Assembly: GCF_014643535.1 (NCBI RefSeq)
Contig: NZ_BMJQ01000004.1
Location: forward strand, 372,001-436,000
DNA length: 64,000 nucleotides
DNA from: Aliidongia dinghuensis
GTDB lineage: Bacteria; Pseudomonadota; Alphaproteobacteria; ATCC43930; CGMCC-115725
Direction of reading: 5' to 3'
The notes beneath the pieces are model-generated. The model had not been told where the DNA came from, did no database searches, and saw only the letters and a list, made by a program, of their open reading frames with translations. Below, piece by piece: positions 24,364 to 33,730 of the stretch; positions within the stretch are counted from its first letter, which is position 1, and each line of letters opens with the position of its first letter. The position numbers and the translations under genes were made by a program.

Positions 24364-25148
24364 GCCGGCTGCGCGTCACCATCCTCGGCTGCGGCGGCTC
24401 GCAGGGCGTGCCGACGCCGGTCGGCGACTGGGGCCTGTGCGACCCCAAGAACCCGCGAAACCGGCGCTTGCGCCCCTCGATCCTGGTCGAGGCGACGGAT
24501 GCCGAGGGCGGCCGCAAGACCATCCTCGTCGACGCCGGCCCCGACCTCCGCGCGCAACTGCTCGCGGTCGAATGCCGGCACATCGACGCGCTGCTGTTCA
24601 CCCACAGCCATGCCGACCATACCCACGGCATCGACGACCTGCGCGCCGTCAATCGCCTGATGGGCCGGCCCATCCCGTTCTGGGCGGCGCCCGAGACGCT
24701 GGCCGACATCCGGCAGCGCTTCGGCTATGCCGTGGTCGACGATCCGGCCGTGAGCAATTTTTATCGGCCGGTGCTGGTCGCGCACGAGATGGACGGCCCG
24801 TTCGTGGCCGCAGGCATCCCCGTCGTGCCGTTCGAACAGGACCACGGCTTCAGCCGGTCCTGGGGCTTCCGCATCGGCAATTTCGCCTATTCGACCGACG
24901 TGGTGCAGCTGAACGAGGCGGCCTTCGAGGCGCTCGCCGGCATCGAGCTCTGGGTCGTCGATTGCCTGCGCGAGGCGCCGCATCCGACCCATAGCCATCT
25001 GGAGCGCACGCTCGACTGGATTGACCGACTGAAGCCGCGCCGGGCGATCTTCACGCACATGGACCAGAGCAGCGACTTCGACGTGATCCGCCGCCAGCTG
25101 CCGCCGGGCGTCGAGCCGGGCTACGACGGCCTGGTCGCCGAGCTCTGA
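24360..25148 (+). CDS. MBL-fold hydrolase, PhnP/phosphoribosyl cyclic phosphodiesterase-like
   Basis: 262 residues. ILGCGGSQGVPTPVGDWG is the typical opening of the PhnP-like group, followed by LLFTHSHADHTHGIDDLRAVN with the HxHxDH metal motif. VVDCLREAPHPTHSHLERTLD and AIFTHMDQSSDFD give the remaining ligands. The CDPKNPRNRRLRPS segment fits this group. Its position after tatD is conserved in alphaproteobacteria, but the cellular substrate is not settled; no phosphonate genes are nearby. Confidence 0.88.
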   Translation: MSRLRVTILGCGGSQGVPTPVGDWGLCDPKNPRNRRLRPSILVEATDAEGGRKTILVDAGPDLRAQLLAVECRHIDALLFTHSHADHTHGIDDLRAVNRLMGRPIPFWAAPETLADIRQRFGYAVVDDPAVSNFYRPVLVAHEMDGPFVAAGIPVVPFEQDHGFSRSWGFRIGNFAYSTDVVQLNEAAFEALAGIELWVVDCLREAPHPTHSHLERTLDWIDRLKPRRAIFTHMDQSSDFDVIRRQLPPGVEPGYDGLVAEL

Positions 25149-25150
25149 CA

Positions 25151-25822
25151 GTGACGCCGGACGAGATCACCGGCCGCATCCTCTGGCGCTCCGACGAGAT
25201 CCTGGTGCTCGACAAGCCGGCGGGCTTGGCCGTGCATCGGGCGCCGGGCACGTGGGCGAGCCTCGAGGATCATTTCGACGCGCTGCGCCTCGGCCTGCCG
25301 GACCTGCCGGGCCTCGCCCACCGGCTCGACAAAGATACGAGCGGCTGCCTGGTGCTGGGCCGCACGCCGGCGATGCTGCGGCGGCTCAACCAGCTGTTCG
25401 CCGACGGCCTTGTCGAGAAGACCTATTGGGCCGTGGTCGAGGGCGCGCCGCCCGCGCCGGACGGGCGGGTCGACCGGGCACTCCGGCGCGTGCGCCGCGC
25501 AGGCGACTGGACGAGCGTCGTCGACAAGAACGGCCAGCCAGCGGCGACGCGCTACCGCACGCTTGGGAGCGGCGACGGCCGCACCTGGCTCGAGCTCGCC
25601 CCCGAGACCGGACGCACCCACCAGATCCGCGTGCATTGCGCGTTCCTCGGCTGCCCGGTCGTGGGCGACATGGCATACGGCCGGCCGGCCGGCCCCGGCG
25701 AGCGGCTGCATCTCCATGCCCGCGCCGTTGCCTTCGACCTCGACGGTGCCCGCGTCGAGGTCGTGGCACCGCCGCCGCGCCACATGTTGCCGGCGCTCAG
25801 GGCCTGCGGCTTCGCCGTCTGA
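25151..25822 (+). CDS. RluA-family pseudouridine synthase
   Basis: 223 residues from a GTG two bases after the previous stop. The catalytic motif GLAHRLDKDTSGCLVLG carries the essential Asp. VLDKPAGLAVHRAPG and ETGRTHQIRVHCAFLGCPVVGD are the other family motifs. There is no N-terminal S4 domain, so it is of the short RluA/TruC-like type acting on rRNA or tRNA. The exact target base cannot be assigned from sequence. Confidence 0.9.
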   Translation: MTPDEITGRILWRSDEILVLDKPAGLAVHRAPGTWASLEDHFDALRLGLPDLPGLAHRLDKDTSGCLVLGRTPAMLRRLNQLFADGLVEKTYWAVVEGAPPAPDGRVDRALRRVRRAGDWTSVVDKNGQPAATRYRTLGSGDGRTWLELAPETGRTHQIRVHCAFLGCPVVGDMAYGRPAGPGERLHLHARAVAFDLDGARVEVVAPPPRHMLPALRACGFAV

Positions 25823-25831
25823 ACCTCGGAC

Positions 25832-27244
25832 TCACGCTACCGCGGGACCTGCAAAATGGTTGTGGATCCGCGACTTGATGTAGTCGGACGCCTCGCCCTG
25901 GGTCTTGGGCAGCAGCTCGGCCGCGTCCTGCGGGTGGCTCGCCCGGGTCAGATGATGCACGCCCAGGAGCAGGCCTTGCTGCAGCGGGTCGAGCGGCTGG
26001 TTCGCCGGATGGCTCGGATCGGTCGTGGCAGGGAGGGTCGGCAGCGGCCCGCGCGGTAGTTTCGCGGGCGCGTCGGTGCGCGGTGCCGTCAACGAGAGCA
26101 ACCCGGCAAACGATGCGGCCTCGGCGTCCCGGCTGGTCAGGTTTCCCGCGACGCCGAACAGCTCGCGAGCCGTCTTCATGACCGAAGTGTGCTGCAGCTT
26201 CTGATGCCAGATCGTGCCTTTGGCGATCCACGGCGAGACCACCACGGCGCCGACCCGGAGCCCCAGTCGGTCGAATTGGAACGACGGCGCATAGCTTGGA
26301 TCGTTCGCCGTGGGCGAGTTCTTGCCGTCCGGGCTGGTGGCGGCCGGCGGCGTCACATGATCGTAGAAGCCGCCGTGCTCGTCATAGACGATGACCAGCA
26401 CGCTCGACTGCCAGACCGCCTCGTTCGCGCGCAGCGCCTCGTAGACGTCGGCGATCAATTCCTCGCCCCAGCGGACGTCGTGCGGCGCGTGCTGGCTGTT
26501 GACCATCTGACCGTCCTTGTCGGCCAGCATCCGGGGTACGATGAAGCTGTAGTTCGGCAGCTTGCCGGATGCGCAATCCGCGGCGAACGCGTCGATCTGC
26601 TTGAATGCCGCCGTGTAGCCCTGCAGCGGTGTGAAGGAACGGACCTCGTTCGTATCGTGCTCATAGGTCGCCCAGGTCCGGCCGGCCTCCTGCAGCTGCT
26701 GGTAGATGGTCTTGAGGTCGAAATGCGCCGACCAGGCATTGAGCGCGTGGCCGGCCGAGGTCGCTGCATGCAGATAGAGCCGATTGGGCTGCGTCGGGCC
26801 CGGCACCTCGGCGTACCACTGGTCGCAAACGGCGAATTCGTCCGCAAGCGCATTCAGCACCGGCAGCTGGGCGGCCGAGAATGACTGCATGACCACGCCC
26901 AGGTCCGCGTTGCTCGGATGGGGCACATGGTCGGCGACCGTGAGCTCGACCTGGTAGCTTTTGACGAAGCCGTCGTTGGCCACGGGACCGGTCGCCGCGT
27001 TGTTGCCGAACAGCTGCATGTTGGTCTGCTTGACCGAATGCCCGGGCCCCTGGCCGACAGTGATGGCAAAGGGCGCGCCGGTGCCCACGGTGAAGGGTGG
27101 ATTGGCGAGGCTTTGCGCCTCTGCGGGATTGAGGAGGTTGAACTCCTTGCCGGTGAGGCCTTGGACCTCGGGCCGGAATCCAAACAGATGATCGAACGCG
27201 CGGTTTTCCAGCATGAGAACGACGAAGTGATCGATTTGCGGCAT
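25832..27244 (-). CDS. Phosphoesterase family protein (phospholipase C / acid phosphatase type, PF04185)
   Basis: 470 residues. MPQIDHFVVLMLENRAFDHLFGF is the metal-binding start of the family, which includes phosphatidylcholine phospholipase C and AcpA-like acid phosphatases. NDGFVKSYQ, DQWYAEVPGPTQPNRLYLHAATS, VIVYDEHGGFYDHVTPP and LGLRVGAVVVSPW are further family motifs. Unlike many secreted members it has no signal peptide; the first residue is already in the domain. The last 90 residues are Pro-rich. It converges on the pseudouridine synthase gene with a 9-bp gap. Cytoplasmic location or export by another route cannot be decided. Confidence 0.85.
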   Translation of the reverse strand: MPQIDHFVVLMLENRAFDHLFGFRPEVQGLTGKEFNLLNPAEAQSLANPPFTVGTGAPFAITVGQGPGHSVKQTNMQLFGNNAATGPVANDGFVKSYQVELTVADHVPHPSNADLGVVMQSFSAAQLPVLNALADEFAVCDQWYAEVPGPTQPNRLYLHAATSAGHALNAWSAHFDLKTIYQQLQEAGRTWATYEHDTNEVRSFTPLQGYTAAFKQIDAFAADCASGKLPNYSFIVPRMLADKDGQMVNSQHAPHDVRWGEELIADVYEALRANEAVWQSSVLVIVYDEHGGFYDHVTPPAATSPDGKNSPTANDPSYAPSFQFDRLGLRVGAVVVSPWIAKGTIWHQKLQHTSVMKTARELFGVAGNLTSRDAEAASFAGLLSLTAPRTDAPAKLPRGPLPTLPATTDPSHPANQPLDPLQQGLLLGVHHLTRASHPQDAAELLPKTQGEASDYIKSRIHNHFAGPAVA

Positions 27245-27529
27245 GACGGCGCCCTCCCAACGGATTCCGCCGCGGGTTCGCGATCCGCTGGGCGGAACAA
27301 ATGACTTCGGTCGACTTATTCAATCAAAATATCACATCCGTTCGACGATCGACAACTTGGGGTTAAATCGTCGCGCGCCATGCGTTGCGCCGCACCCAGG
27401 CCGTCGATTTTTGCGTCTGCAACCGCCTGGCGGATGGGTTCATCCTTATTGCTGAGCTTTGAAAGGATCTCCGTCCGTCACGCCGCCGTCTGCGCGAGGG
27501 GAGGTCGCCCGCGTCCGAAAGGTCGTTCA
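27245..27529. other. Divergent intergenic region, phosphoesterase and DHA2 exporter
   Basis: About 285 bp holding the promoters of the two divergent genes. Around 27300-27365 it is AT-richer. A frame is open on the plus strand from 27380, but it has poor N-terminal character for an MFS protein. No clear operator was seen. Confidence 0.4.
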
Positions 27530-29110
27530 TTGTCAGCTGCCCCATCCGCCGTCGCCGAGAGCCCGACCCGTTTTTCCCATCGCGAGACGATCGTCATCAT
27601 CGCCGGGCTGATGCTCGGCATGTTCCTGGCGGCACTCGACCAGACGATCGTGGCCACGGCTCTGCCGCGCATGGCGGCCGACCTGCAGGGCGTCAGCCAC
27701 CTGTCCTGGGTCGTCTCGGCCTATCTCCTGACATCGACCGCGGTCACACCGATCTACGGCAAGTTATCCGATCTCTACGGCCGCAAGATCATGCTGCAGA
27801 TCGCCGTCAGCCTGTTCGTGCTGACGAGCCTTTTGTGCGGCCTTGCCGACAGCATGGTGCAGCTGATCCTGTTCCGGGCGCTCCAGGGGCTGGGCGGCGG
27901 CGGGCTGCTCGCCATGGCGCACGCGACCATCGCCGACGTGATCTCGCCGCGTGAGCGCGGGCGCTACCAGGGCTATATCGCGAGCGTGTTCGCAGCGGCG
28001 AGCGTCGTCGGCCCCGTGCTGGGCGGCCTGTTCGTCGATCACCTGACCTGGCGCTGGGTGTTCTGGATCAATCTGCCGATCGGCATCGGCGCGCTGATCG
28101 CCTCGCAGATCACGCTGAAGCGGCTTGCAGCGAAGCGGCTCCGCCACAAGATCGACTATCTGGGCGCCATCCTCATCGTCTCCGCCGTCTGCTGCGTGCT
28201 GCTGGTCACCACGATGGGCGGCGAGGAAGTGCCGTGGGACTCGCTGACGATCAAGCTTCTCGGCCTCGCCGCGGTCGTGCTGTTCGTCGCCTGCATCGTC
28301 CAGGAACGGCGGGCGAGCGAGGCGATCCTGCCGCCGCGCCTATTCCACAACCCGGTGTTCTTCGTCGCCAATACGGCGAACCTGCTCGCTTCGATCTGCA
28401 TGCTCGGCGGCATCGTGTTCATGCCGCTCTTCCTGCAGCTGGCATTTGCGATGCCGGCCGATGCGTCCGGCCTCATGCTGATCCCGCTCACGGGCGGCAC
28501 AGTCCTGGGTGCGGTCAGCTCCGGCCAGCTCGTCGCCCGGATCGGCCGCTACAAGCGGTTCCCGCTGATCGGGCTCGCGACGACCTGTCTCGGCTCGCTG
28601 CTGCTCTCTACCGTGACGCGCGACACCTCGCTGGCGCTGGTCTGCGTCTTCCTGGCGGTGAACGGCCTCGGCATCGGCCTCATCATGCCGGCCCTGCTGG
28701 TCGCCGTGCAGAATTCGGTCGACGTGCGCGATCTGGGATCGGGCACGGCCTCGATTACCTTCTTCCGCTCGATGGGTGGCTCGTTCGGCGTGGCGCTGTT
28801 CGGCGCGGTGCTGATCGGCCGGCTGAACGGCCTCATTCCGAGCCTGCCGGGCGCCGACGTGCTCGGCAGTTCGCCGGGGCCGGCGCTGCTCCATGCCGGC
28901 CCGGACGCCATCGCCTCGGTCCCGGCGGCGCTGCAGTCGTCCGTCGGGACGGCGATTGCTGAGGCGTTCCACGGCGTGTTCCTGTTGTCGGCATCACTCT
29001 CCTTCGTGGCGTTCCTCGTGGCGCTGTTCTTGAAGGAGCTGCCGCTGCGCACCAGCACCGGCCCGTCGGGCGACGCCGCCAAGGTCGTGGCCGCCGCACT
29101 CGCCGATTGA
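27530..29110 (+). CDS. MFS multidrug exporter, DHA2 (EmrB/QacA) family
   Basis: About 526 residues from a TTG at 27530 (AAAGG seven bases upstream), which gives a normal family length; an ATG at 27380 would add 50 atypical residues. Fourteen membrane helices are expected. Helix 1 carries LGMFLAALDQTIVATALPRMAADL, the DHA2 motif D1, and the loop KLSDLYGRKIMLQIA is motif A. RALQGLGGGGLLAMAHATIADVISPRERGRYQGY is motif B, and VGPVLGGLFVDHLTWRWVFWINLPIG is motif C. It would extrude lipophilic or cationic drugs in exchange for protons. No adaptor (EmrA-like) gene is next to it. Confidence 0.88.
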   Translation: MSAAPSAVAESPTRFSHRETIVIIAGLMLGMFLAALDQTIVATALPRMAADLQGVSHLSWVVSAYLLTSTAVTPIYGKLSDLYGRKIMLQIAVSLFVLTSLLCGLADSMVQLILFRALQGLGGGGLLAMAHATIADVISPRERGRYQGYIASVFAAASVVGPVLGGLFVDHLTWRWVFWINLPIGIGALIASQITLKRLAAKRLRHKIDYLGAILIVSAVCCVLLVTTMGGEEVPWDSLTIKLLGLAAVVLFVACIVQERRASEAILPPRLFHNPVFFVANTANLLASICMLGGIVFMPLFLQLAFAMPADASGLMLIPLTGGTVLGAVSSGQLVARIGRYKRFPLIGLATTCLGSLLLSTVTRDTSLALVCVFLAVNGLGIGLIMPALLVAVQNSVDVRDLGSGTASITFFRSMGGSFGVALFGAVLIGRLNGLIPSLPGADVLGSSPGPALLHAGPDAIASVPAALQSSVGTAIAEAFHGVFLLSASLSFVAFLVALFLKELPLRTSTGPSGDAAKVVAAALAD

Positions 29111-29167
29111 CGTCAAACCGTCATCTGGCTTGGCTATAGTCCGCCGCCTTCGGGGCAGGGGGACGCC

Positions 29168-30646
29168 ATGGCATCCAATCGCAAATTCGCGCGCGTAGCA
29201 CTTACGGCCGCAACGCTGGCCGCGGCAGCGTTCTCGACCGCGCCGGCCCACGCCGCCAGCTACCAGCATGTGCTGCTGATCTCGATCGACGGGCTGCATC
29301 AGGCCGACCTGAAACGCTTCATCGAGACGAACGGCCGCTCGACGCTGGCCCAGCTCGCGAAGAGCGGCAAACTCTACGACAATGCCCAGACCACGAAGCC
29401 GTCGGACAGTTTCCCGGGCATGCTGGCGCTGGTGACCGGCGGCACGCCGGCGGCGACCGGGATCTATTACGACGCCTCCTGGGACCGTACCCTGTCGCCG
29501 GCCGGCTCCGACTGCTCCGCGCGCGGCGCTGCGGCCGACTTCGACGAAGCGATCGACCGCAATCCCGATGCGGTCGACGCCGGCGGCGGCATCGACGAGA
29601 AGAAGCTGCCGCGCGATCCGGCGAACGGCTGCAAGCCGATCTGGCCGCACGCCTATCTTCGCACCAATACCGTGTTCGACCTGGTCGCGGCCGCCGGCAA
29701 GACCGCGGCCTGGCTCGACAAGCACCCGGCCTACGACCTGCTCGCCGGGCGGAATGGCACGGCGCTCGCCGATTTCTATGCGCCCGAGATCGCGGCCGGC
29801 GCGCAGGACCACGACGTGCACAAGACGGAGGCGAACGACGACCTGCGCGTGGCCGCCCTCGTCAACGAGATCAACGGCCTCGACCATACCGGCGCGCGCA
29901 AGATCGCGGTGCCGACCGTGTTCGGACTCAATTTCCAGGCAGTGAGCGTCGGCCAGAAATACGCCGGCTACACGGACGCCGCCTTCACGCCGAGCGCCGA
30001 TCTTGCCGAAGGCCTCGCGCATACGGATCGCTCGCTCGGCACCATCGTGGCCGCGCTGCGCGCCGCGGGCCTCTATGACAAGACGCTGCTTATTTTCGCG
30101 AGCAAGCACGGCAACTCGCCGGTCGATCCGAAGCTGGTGCGCAAGATCGATGGCAAGAGCCTGACCAAGGCAGTCGACGAGGCGGTGAAGGGCAGCCTGG
30201 CGCATGCGACGCTCGACGATGTCGGGCTGCTGTGGCTCGCCGACGAGGCTCAGTCGAAGCCGGTCGCCGATGCGCTGATGGCGCGCAAGGACGAGCTCGG
30301 CATCGCCCATGTCTATCAGGGCGACGAGCTGAAGCGGCTGTGGGGCGCCGATCCGGCGCAAGACGCCCGTGTGCCGAACCTGTTCGTCGAAGTGCAGCCC
30401 GGCGTCATCTATACCAAGCCGACCAATGCCAAGCTCGCCGAGCACGGCGGTTTCGCCGCCGACGACACTCATGTTGCCCTGCTGGTCGCCGGCGCCGGCA
30501 TCAAGTCCGGCGTGGTGGCCGATTCGGTCGAAACGCGGCAGGTGGCGCCGACGATTCTGAAGGCGCTCGGCATGGATCCGAGCCGGCTCGATGCCGTGCG
30601 TGCGCAGCACACCGCGGCACTGCCGGGGCTGGGCTTCACGAAATGA
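29168..30646 (+). CDS. Exported alkaline phosphatase-superfamily enzyme (nucleotide pyrophosphatase/phosphodiesterase-like)
   Basis: 492 residues with a Sec signal peptide ending APAHA-AS. ASYQHVLLISIDGLHQADL carries the first metal-binding Asp, and TKPSDSFPGMLALVTGGTPAATGIYYD has the Ser/Thr nucleophile region of the type I phosphodiesterase/NPP group. HTDRSLGTIVAALRAAGLYDKTLLIFASKHGNSPVD and EHGGFAADDTHVALLVAG give the later metal ligands (KHG in place of the usual DHG). Likely periplasmic hydrolysis of phosphoesters. It lies 57 bp after the exporter gene, with its own ribosome binding site (GGGG). Confidence 0.82.
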   Translation: MASNRKFARVALTAATLAAAAFSTAPAHAASYQHVLLISIDGLHQADLKRFIETNGRSTLAQLAKSGKLYDNAQTTKPSDSFPGMLALVTGGTPAATGIYYDASWDRTLSPAGSDCSARGAAADFDEAIDRNPDAVDAGGGIDEKKLPRDPANGCKPIWPHAYLRTNTVFDLVAAAGKTAAWLDKHPAYDLLAGRNGTALADFYAPEIAAGAQDHDVHKTEANDDLRVAALVNEINGLDHTGARKIAVPTVFGLNFQAVSVGQKYAGYTDAAFTPSADLAEGLAHTDRSLGTIVAALRAAGLYDKTLLIFASKHGNSPVDPKLVRKIDGKSLTKAVDEAVKGSLAHATLDDVGLLWLADEAQSKPVADALMARKDELGIAHVYQGDELKRLWGADPAQDARVPNLFVEVQPGVIYTKPTNAKLAEHGGFAADDTHVALLVAGAGIKSGVVADSVETRQVAPTILKALGMDPSRLDAVRAQHTAALPGLGFTK

Positions 30647-30764
30647 CGCTGCACGCCTGACGGGTTGCCCGCCTGTCACTTCGCTAACTTCTTGTTCGAG
30701 AATTTATAGTAAGCTCCGTGCATAGGTCCGATGAAGGGGTGTCGTGGCCAGCACGTGAGGCGGT

Positions 30765-31715
30765 ATGTCGGCTGAAAAGCACAGAATTTTGATCGTCGAC
30801 GACGCCGCGACGAATATCGAGATTCTGAACGAGGTCCTGGGGGTTGAGTACGACAGCCTGTTCGCCATGGATGGCGCAACGGCGCTGCAGCTTGCCGTCG
30901 ACGAGCAGCCGGACCTCATTCTGCTCGACGTGGTCATGCCCGGCCTCGACGGCTACGAGGTTTGCCGCCGCCTGAAGGCCGATCCGCGGACCAAGGGCGT
31001 TCCGGTGATCTTCATCTCCGGCCTGTCCGAGGAGGCCGACGAGGCCAAGGGCCTCGAGATCGGCGCCATCGACTATATCGCAAAGCCGTTCAGCCCGCCG
31101 ATCGTGCGCGCCCGCGTACGCAACCATCTGCAGCTGAAGCGCTATCAGGACATGCTGGAGCGCCTGTCGGTGCTGGACGGGCTCACCGGCATCTCCAACC
31201 GGCGCCGCTTCGACGAGGTGCTCGACCATGAGTGGCTGCGCGCCCGCCGCCAGGGCACGCCGCTGTCGCTCATCATCATCGATGTCGACTGCTTCAAGGC
31301 CTACAACGACAATTACGGCCATGCCGCTGGCGACGATTGCCTGCGCAAGGTCGCGAACATGCTGGCCAACACCGCGCGCCGGACGATGGACCTGGTCGCC
31401 CGCTATGGGGGCGAGGAATTCGTCGTCATCATGCCCGAGACCGATGCCGCGGGCGGCATCGTGATCGCCGAAACGCTGCGCCGCAGCGTCCAGGCGCTGG
31501 CGCTGGCACATACCCATTCGCCGGTCACGAATGTCGTCACGGTCAGCATCGGCGGCGCGACGCTCGTCCCGGCGCGCCATGCGCAGGGGCCGGAGGAGCT
31601 GGTGAAGCTGGCCGACGTCCGGCTTTACGAGGCGAAGAACGCCGGCCGCAACCGGGTGGCCTGGAGCGCCCGGCCGACACCGGATGCGCCGCCTGTCGGC
31701 GAAGTCTTCGGCTGA
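30765..31715 (+). CDS. Response regulator diguanylate cyclase (REC-GGDEF)
   Basis: 316 residues. The receiver domain has D12/D13, the phospho-acceptor D55 (LILLDVVMPGLDGYEV) and K107. After a helical linker the GGDEF domain begins at SVLDGLTGISNRRRFDE. The active site is GGEEF at residues 215-219, a functional variant, and the substrate-binding LSLIIIDVDCFKAYNDNYGH is intact. An inhibitory I-site is present: R206-T-M-D209, five residues before GGEEF. It should make cyclic di-GMP when phosphorylated and be inhibited by its product. No cognate kinase gene is adjacent; the orphan kinase at 5731-7239 is far away. Confidence 0.93.
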   Translation: MSAEKHRILIVDDAATNIEILNEVLGVEYDSLFAMDGATALQLAVDEQPDLILLDVVMPGLDGYEVCRRLKADPRTKGVPVIFISGLSEEADEAKGLEIGAIDYIAKPFSPPIVRARVRNHLQLKRYQDMLERLSVLDGLTGISNRRRFDEVLDHEWLRARRQGTPLSLIIIDVDCFKAYNDNYGHAAGDDCLRKVANMLANTARRTMDLVARYGGEEFVVIMPETDAAGGIVIAETLRRSVQALALAHTHSPVTNVVTVSIGGATLVPARHAQGPEELVKLADVRLYEAKNAGRNRVAWSARPTPDAPPVGEVFG

Positions 31716-31724
31716 GCCTCCGGC

Positions 31725-32438
31725 TCAGGATTTCCGGAAAAGATTGGCCCGGGTCGGCTGGTGGAAGCGGTAGCCGTCGGGTGTCTGCTCGGCCGCCACC
31801 TCGAAGGCGGCGCGGAGCTCGGCGCGATGACGTTCGATCATCGGGGCCCGCGCCGGGTCGACCGCCGCAAGCCGCGCCTCGAACGCGGTGTAATCCTTGA
31901 AGACGAGGGGATTGCGATAGGTCTCCTCGGCGACCGCCGTTAGGCCGTAGTCGGTTGCCCGGCCCAGCGCCTCGTAGGCCTTGGCACGGACGAAGGTCTC
32001 GTCCTCGACAAGCCGTGTCAGCTCGAAATAGCCGCCGGCCGCAATCGGCTCGACCACCAGCAGCCGGCCGTCGGGGACGAGCACGCGCGCGGCCTCGTGA
32101 AGCGCGCGCGCCAGCAGATCGACCGGCACGTGATGCAGGCTGTTGAAGAACAGGACGACGTCGACCGAGGCGTCGCCGAGCGGCAGCGCCTCGGCCCGGC
32201 CCTCGAGATAGCGCTCGTCCGCTACCAGCGGTGCCGCTAGCGCCGGGGCCAGCGCCCGGGCGTCGATCTCGATGCCGGTCATCGCGGCACCCCGGCGGGC
32301 GAGTGCCCGGACGAGCGCGCCGTCGCCGCAGCCAACGTCGATCACCCGACGCCCGTCGAGGGCGGCGAGTGCCGACAGGCGGTCGAGATGCCTGGCGATC
32401 GGCAGGGTGTCGACCGTTGCTGCGGAAAACGAGGTCAT
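31725..32438 (-). CDS. SAM-dependent methyltransferase, class I
   Basis: 237 residues. Start at 32438 with AAGGAG just upstream; the frame is open much further but overlaps the dctM gene in another frame. The Rossmann motif I is GRRVIDVGCGDGALVRALARRG, motif II ends in TGIEIDARAL, and post-I VDVVLFFNSLHHVPVDLLARALHEAARVLVPDGRLLVVEP is typical of small-molecule methyltransferases of the UbiE/Methyltransf_11 group. The gene is 12 bp after dctM on the same strand, so it may be co-transcribed with the TRAP operon, but a role there is not evident. Confidence 0.82.
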   Translation of the reverse strand: MTSFSAATVDTLPIARHLDRLSALAALDGRRVIDVGCGDGALVRALARRGAAMTGIEIDARALAPALAAPLVADERYLEGRAEALPLGDASVDVVLFFNSLHHVPVDLLARALHEAARVLVPDGRLLVVEPIAAGGYFELTRLVEDETFVRAKAYEALGRATDYGLTAVAEETYRNPLVFKDYTAFEARLAAVDPARAPMIERHRAELRAAFEVAAEQTPDGYRFHQPTRANLFRKS

Positions 32439-32449
32439 GGGACTCCTTC

Positions 32450-33730
32450 CTACATCTTCAGATAATGCGGCAGCCAGACCGAGATTGCCGGCACATAGCT
32501 GATCAGAACCAGGAACATCAGCATGGCGATGAGCCAGGGCATGACGGCCACGGTCAGTTCCGAGATGCCCATGCGCGCGATGCCGGAGGCGACGTAGAGA
32601 TTGAGCCCGACCGGCGGGTGGCAGAGGCCGACCTCCATGTTGACCGCCATCAGGATGCCGAAATGGATCGGGTCGACGCCCAGGCTGGTCGCGATCGGAA
32701 ACAGGATCGGCGCCATGATCAGCAGGATCGAGGTCGGCTCCATCACGTTGCCGGCCGCGAGCAGCACGATGTTGACCACGAGCAGGAAGGTCCAGACGTT
32801 GAAGTGCTGTGCCACGATCCAGGCGGCCATGGATTGCGGGATGTGCTCGTTCGTCATCAGGAACGAGAACAGCACCGCGTTCGTGATGATGTAGAGCAAC
32901 ATGGCGCTGGTGTTGGCGGCACTCAGCAGCACCTTCGGCACGTCGCGGAGCTTGAGGTCGCGATAGACGAAGACCGCGATGACGAAGGCATAGACGGCGG
33001 CGATGGCGGCCGCCTCGGTCGGCGTGAAGATGCCGCCGTAGATGCCGCCCAGAACGATGCCGATGAGCGCCAGGCCCCACACGGACTCGCGGAACGTCCG
33101 CCAGCGCTCGCGCCAGCTGGCCCGCGCCATGCGCGGGTAGCCGCGCTTCCAGGCGATGACGAGCGTGACGCCGATCATGAGGGCGGCGAGCAGCAGGCCG
33201 GGCACGACGCCCGCCATGAACAGCGCGCCGATCGAGGTGTTGGTCGAGACGCCGAACAGCACCAGGATGACCGAGGGCGGCAGCAGGATGCCGAGCGCGC
33301 CCGAGGTCGTGATGACGCCGGCGCCGAAGCGCCGCGGATAGCCGCGTTCCAGCATCTCCGGCAGGATGATCGAGCCGATCGCGACGACGGTCGCGACGCT
33401 CGAGCCCGAGACGGCGGCGAACAGGGCCGAGGCGGCGACGCCGGCCAAGCCCAGCCCGCCCGGCCAGTGGCCGACCAGCGACGCGGTGAAGGCGACCATG
33501 CGGCGCGCCACGCCGCCACGGGTCAGGAACGTGCCGGCCAGGATGAAGAACGGGATCGCCATGATCGAGAAATTGTCGAGCCCGGTGAAGAGCTTCAGCC
33601 CGACGCTCTCGATCGGCACCTGGGTCATGGTGAACAAGAAGGTGAGCACCGACAGGCCGAGCGCGATCGAGATCGGCATGCCGGTCACCATCAGCGCCAG
33701 CAGCAGGCCGAAGATGATCGCGGCGCTCAT
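32450..33730 (-). CDS. dctM: TRAP transporter large permease, DctM type
   Basis: 426 residues, about 12 membrane segments. MPISIALGLSVLTFLF, the IPFFILAGTFLTRGGVARRMVAF region, and SGSSVATVVAIGSIILPEM are standard DctM (TRAP-L) motifs, as is LLPPSVILVLFGVSTNTSIGALFMAGVVPGLL. It forms the sodium-driven channel with DctQ and takes substrate from DctP. It overlaps dctQ by 4 nt. The position downstream of CoA-dependent dicarboxylate genes suggests a dicarboxylate substrate. Confidence 0.93.
   Translation of the reverse strand: MSAAIIFGLLLALMVTGMPISIALGLSVLTFLFTMTQVPIESVGLKLFTGLDNFSIMAIPFFILAGTFLTRGGVARRMVAFTASLVGHWPGGLGLAGVAASALFAAVSGSSVATVVAIGSIILPEMLERGYPRRFGAGVITTSGALGILLPPSVILVLFGVSTNTSIGALFMAGVVPGLLLAALMIGVTLVIAWKRGYPRMARASWRERWRTFRESVWGLALIGIVLGGIYGGIFTPTEAAAIAAVYAFVIAVFVYRDLKLRDVPKVLLSAANTSAMLLYIITNAVLFSFLMTNEHIPQSMAAWIVAQHFNVWTFLLVVNIVLLAAGNVMEPTSILLIMAPILFPIATSLGVDPIHFGILMAVNMEVGLCHPPVGLNLYVASGIARMGISELTVAVMPWLIAMLMFLVLISYVPAISVWLPHYLKM

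Noticed and set aside
27380-27529. Upstream extension of the DHA2 exporter from ATG 27380
   Set aside because: The added 50 residues are Arg/Ala-rich and unlike the family; the TTG at 27530 has a spaced AAAGG and gives a normal length.
30765-31715. GGEEF instead of GGDEF as a sign of an inactive cyclase
   Set aside because: GGEEF is an accepted active form, and the substrate and I-site residues are intact.
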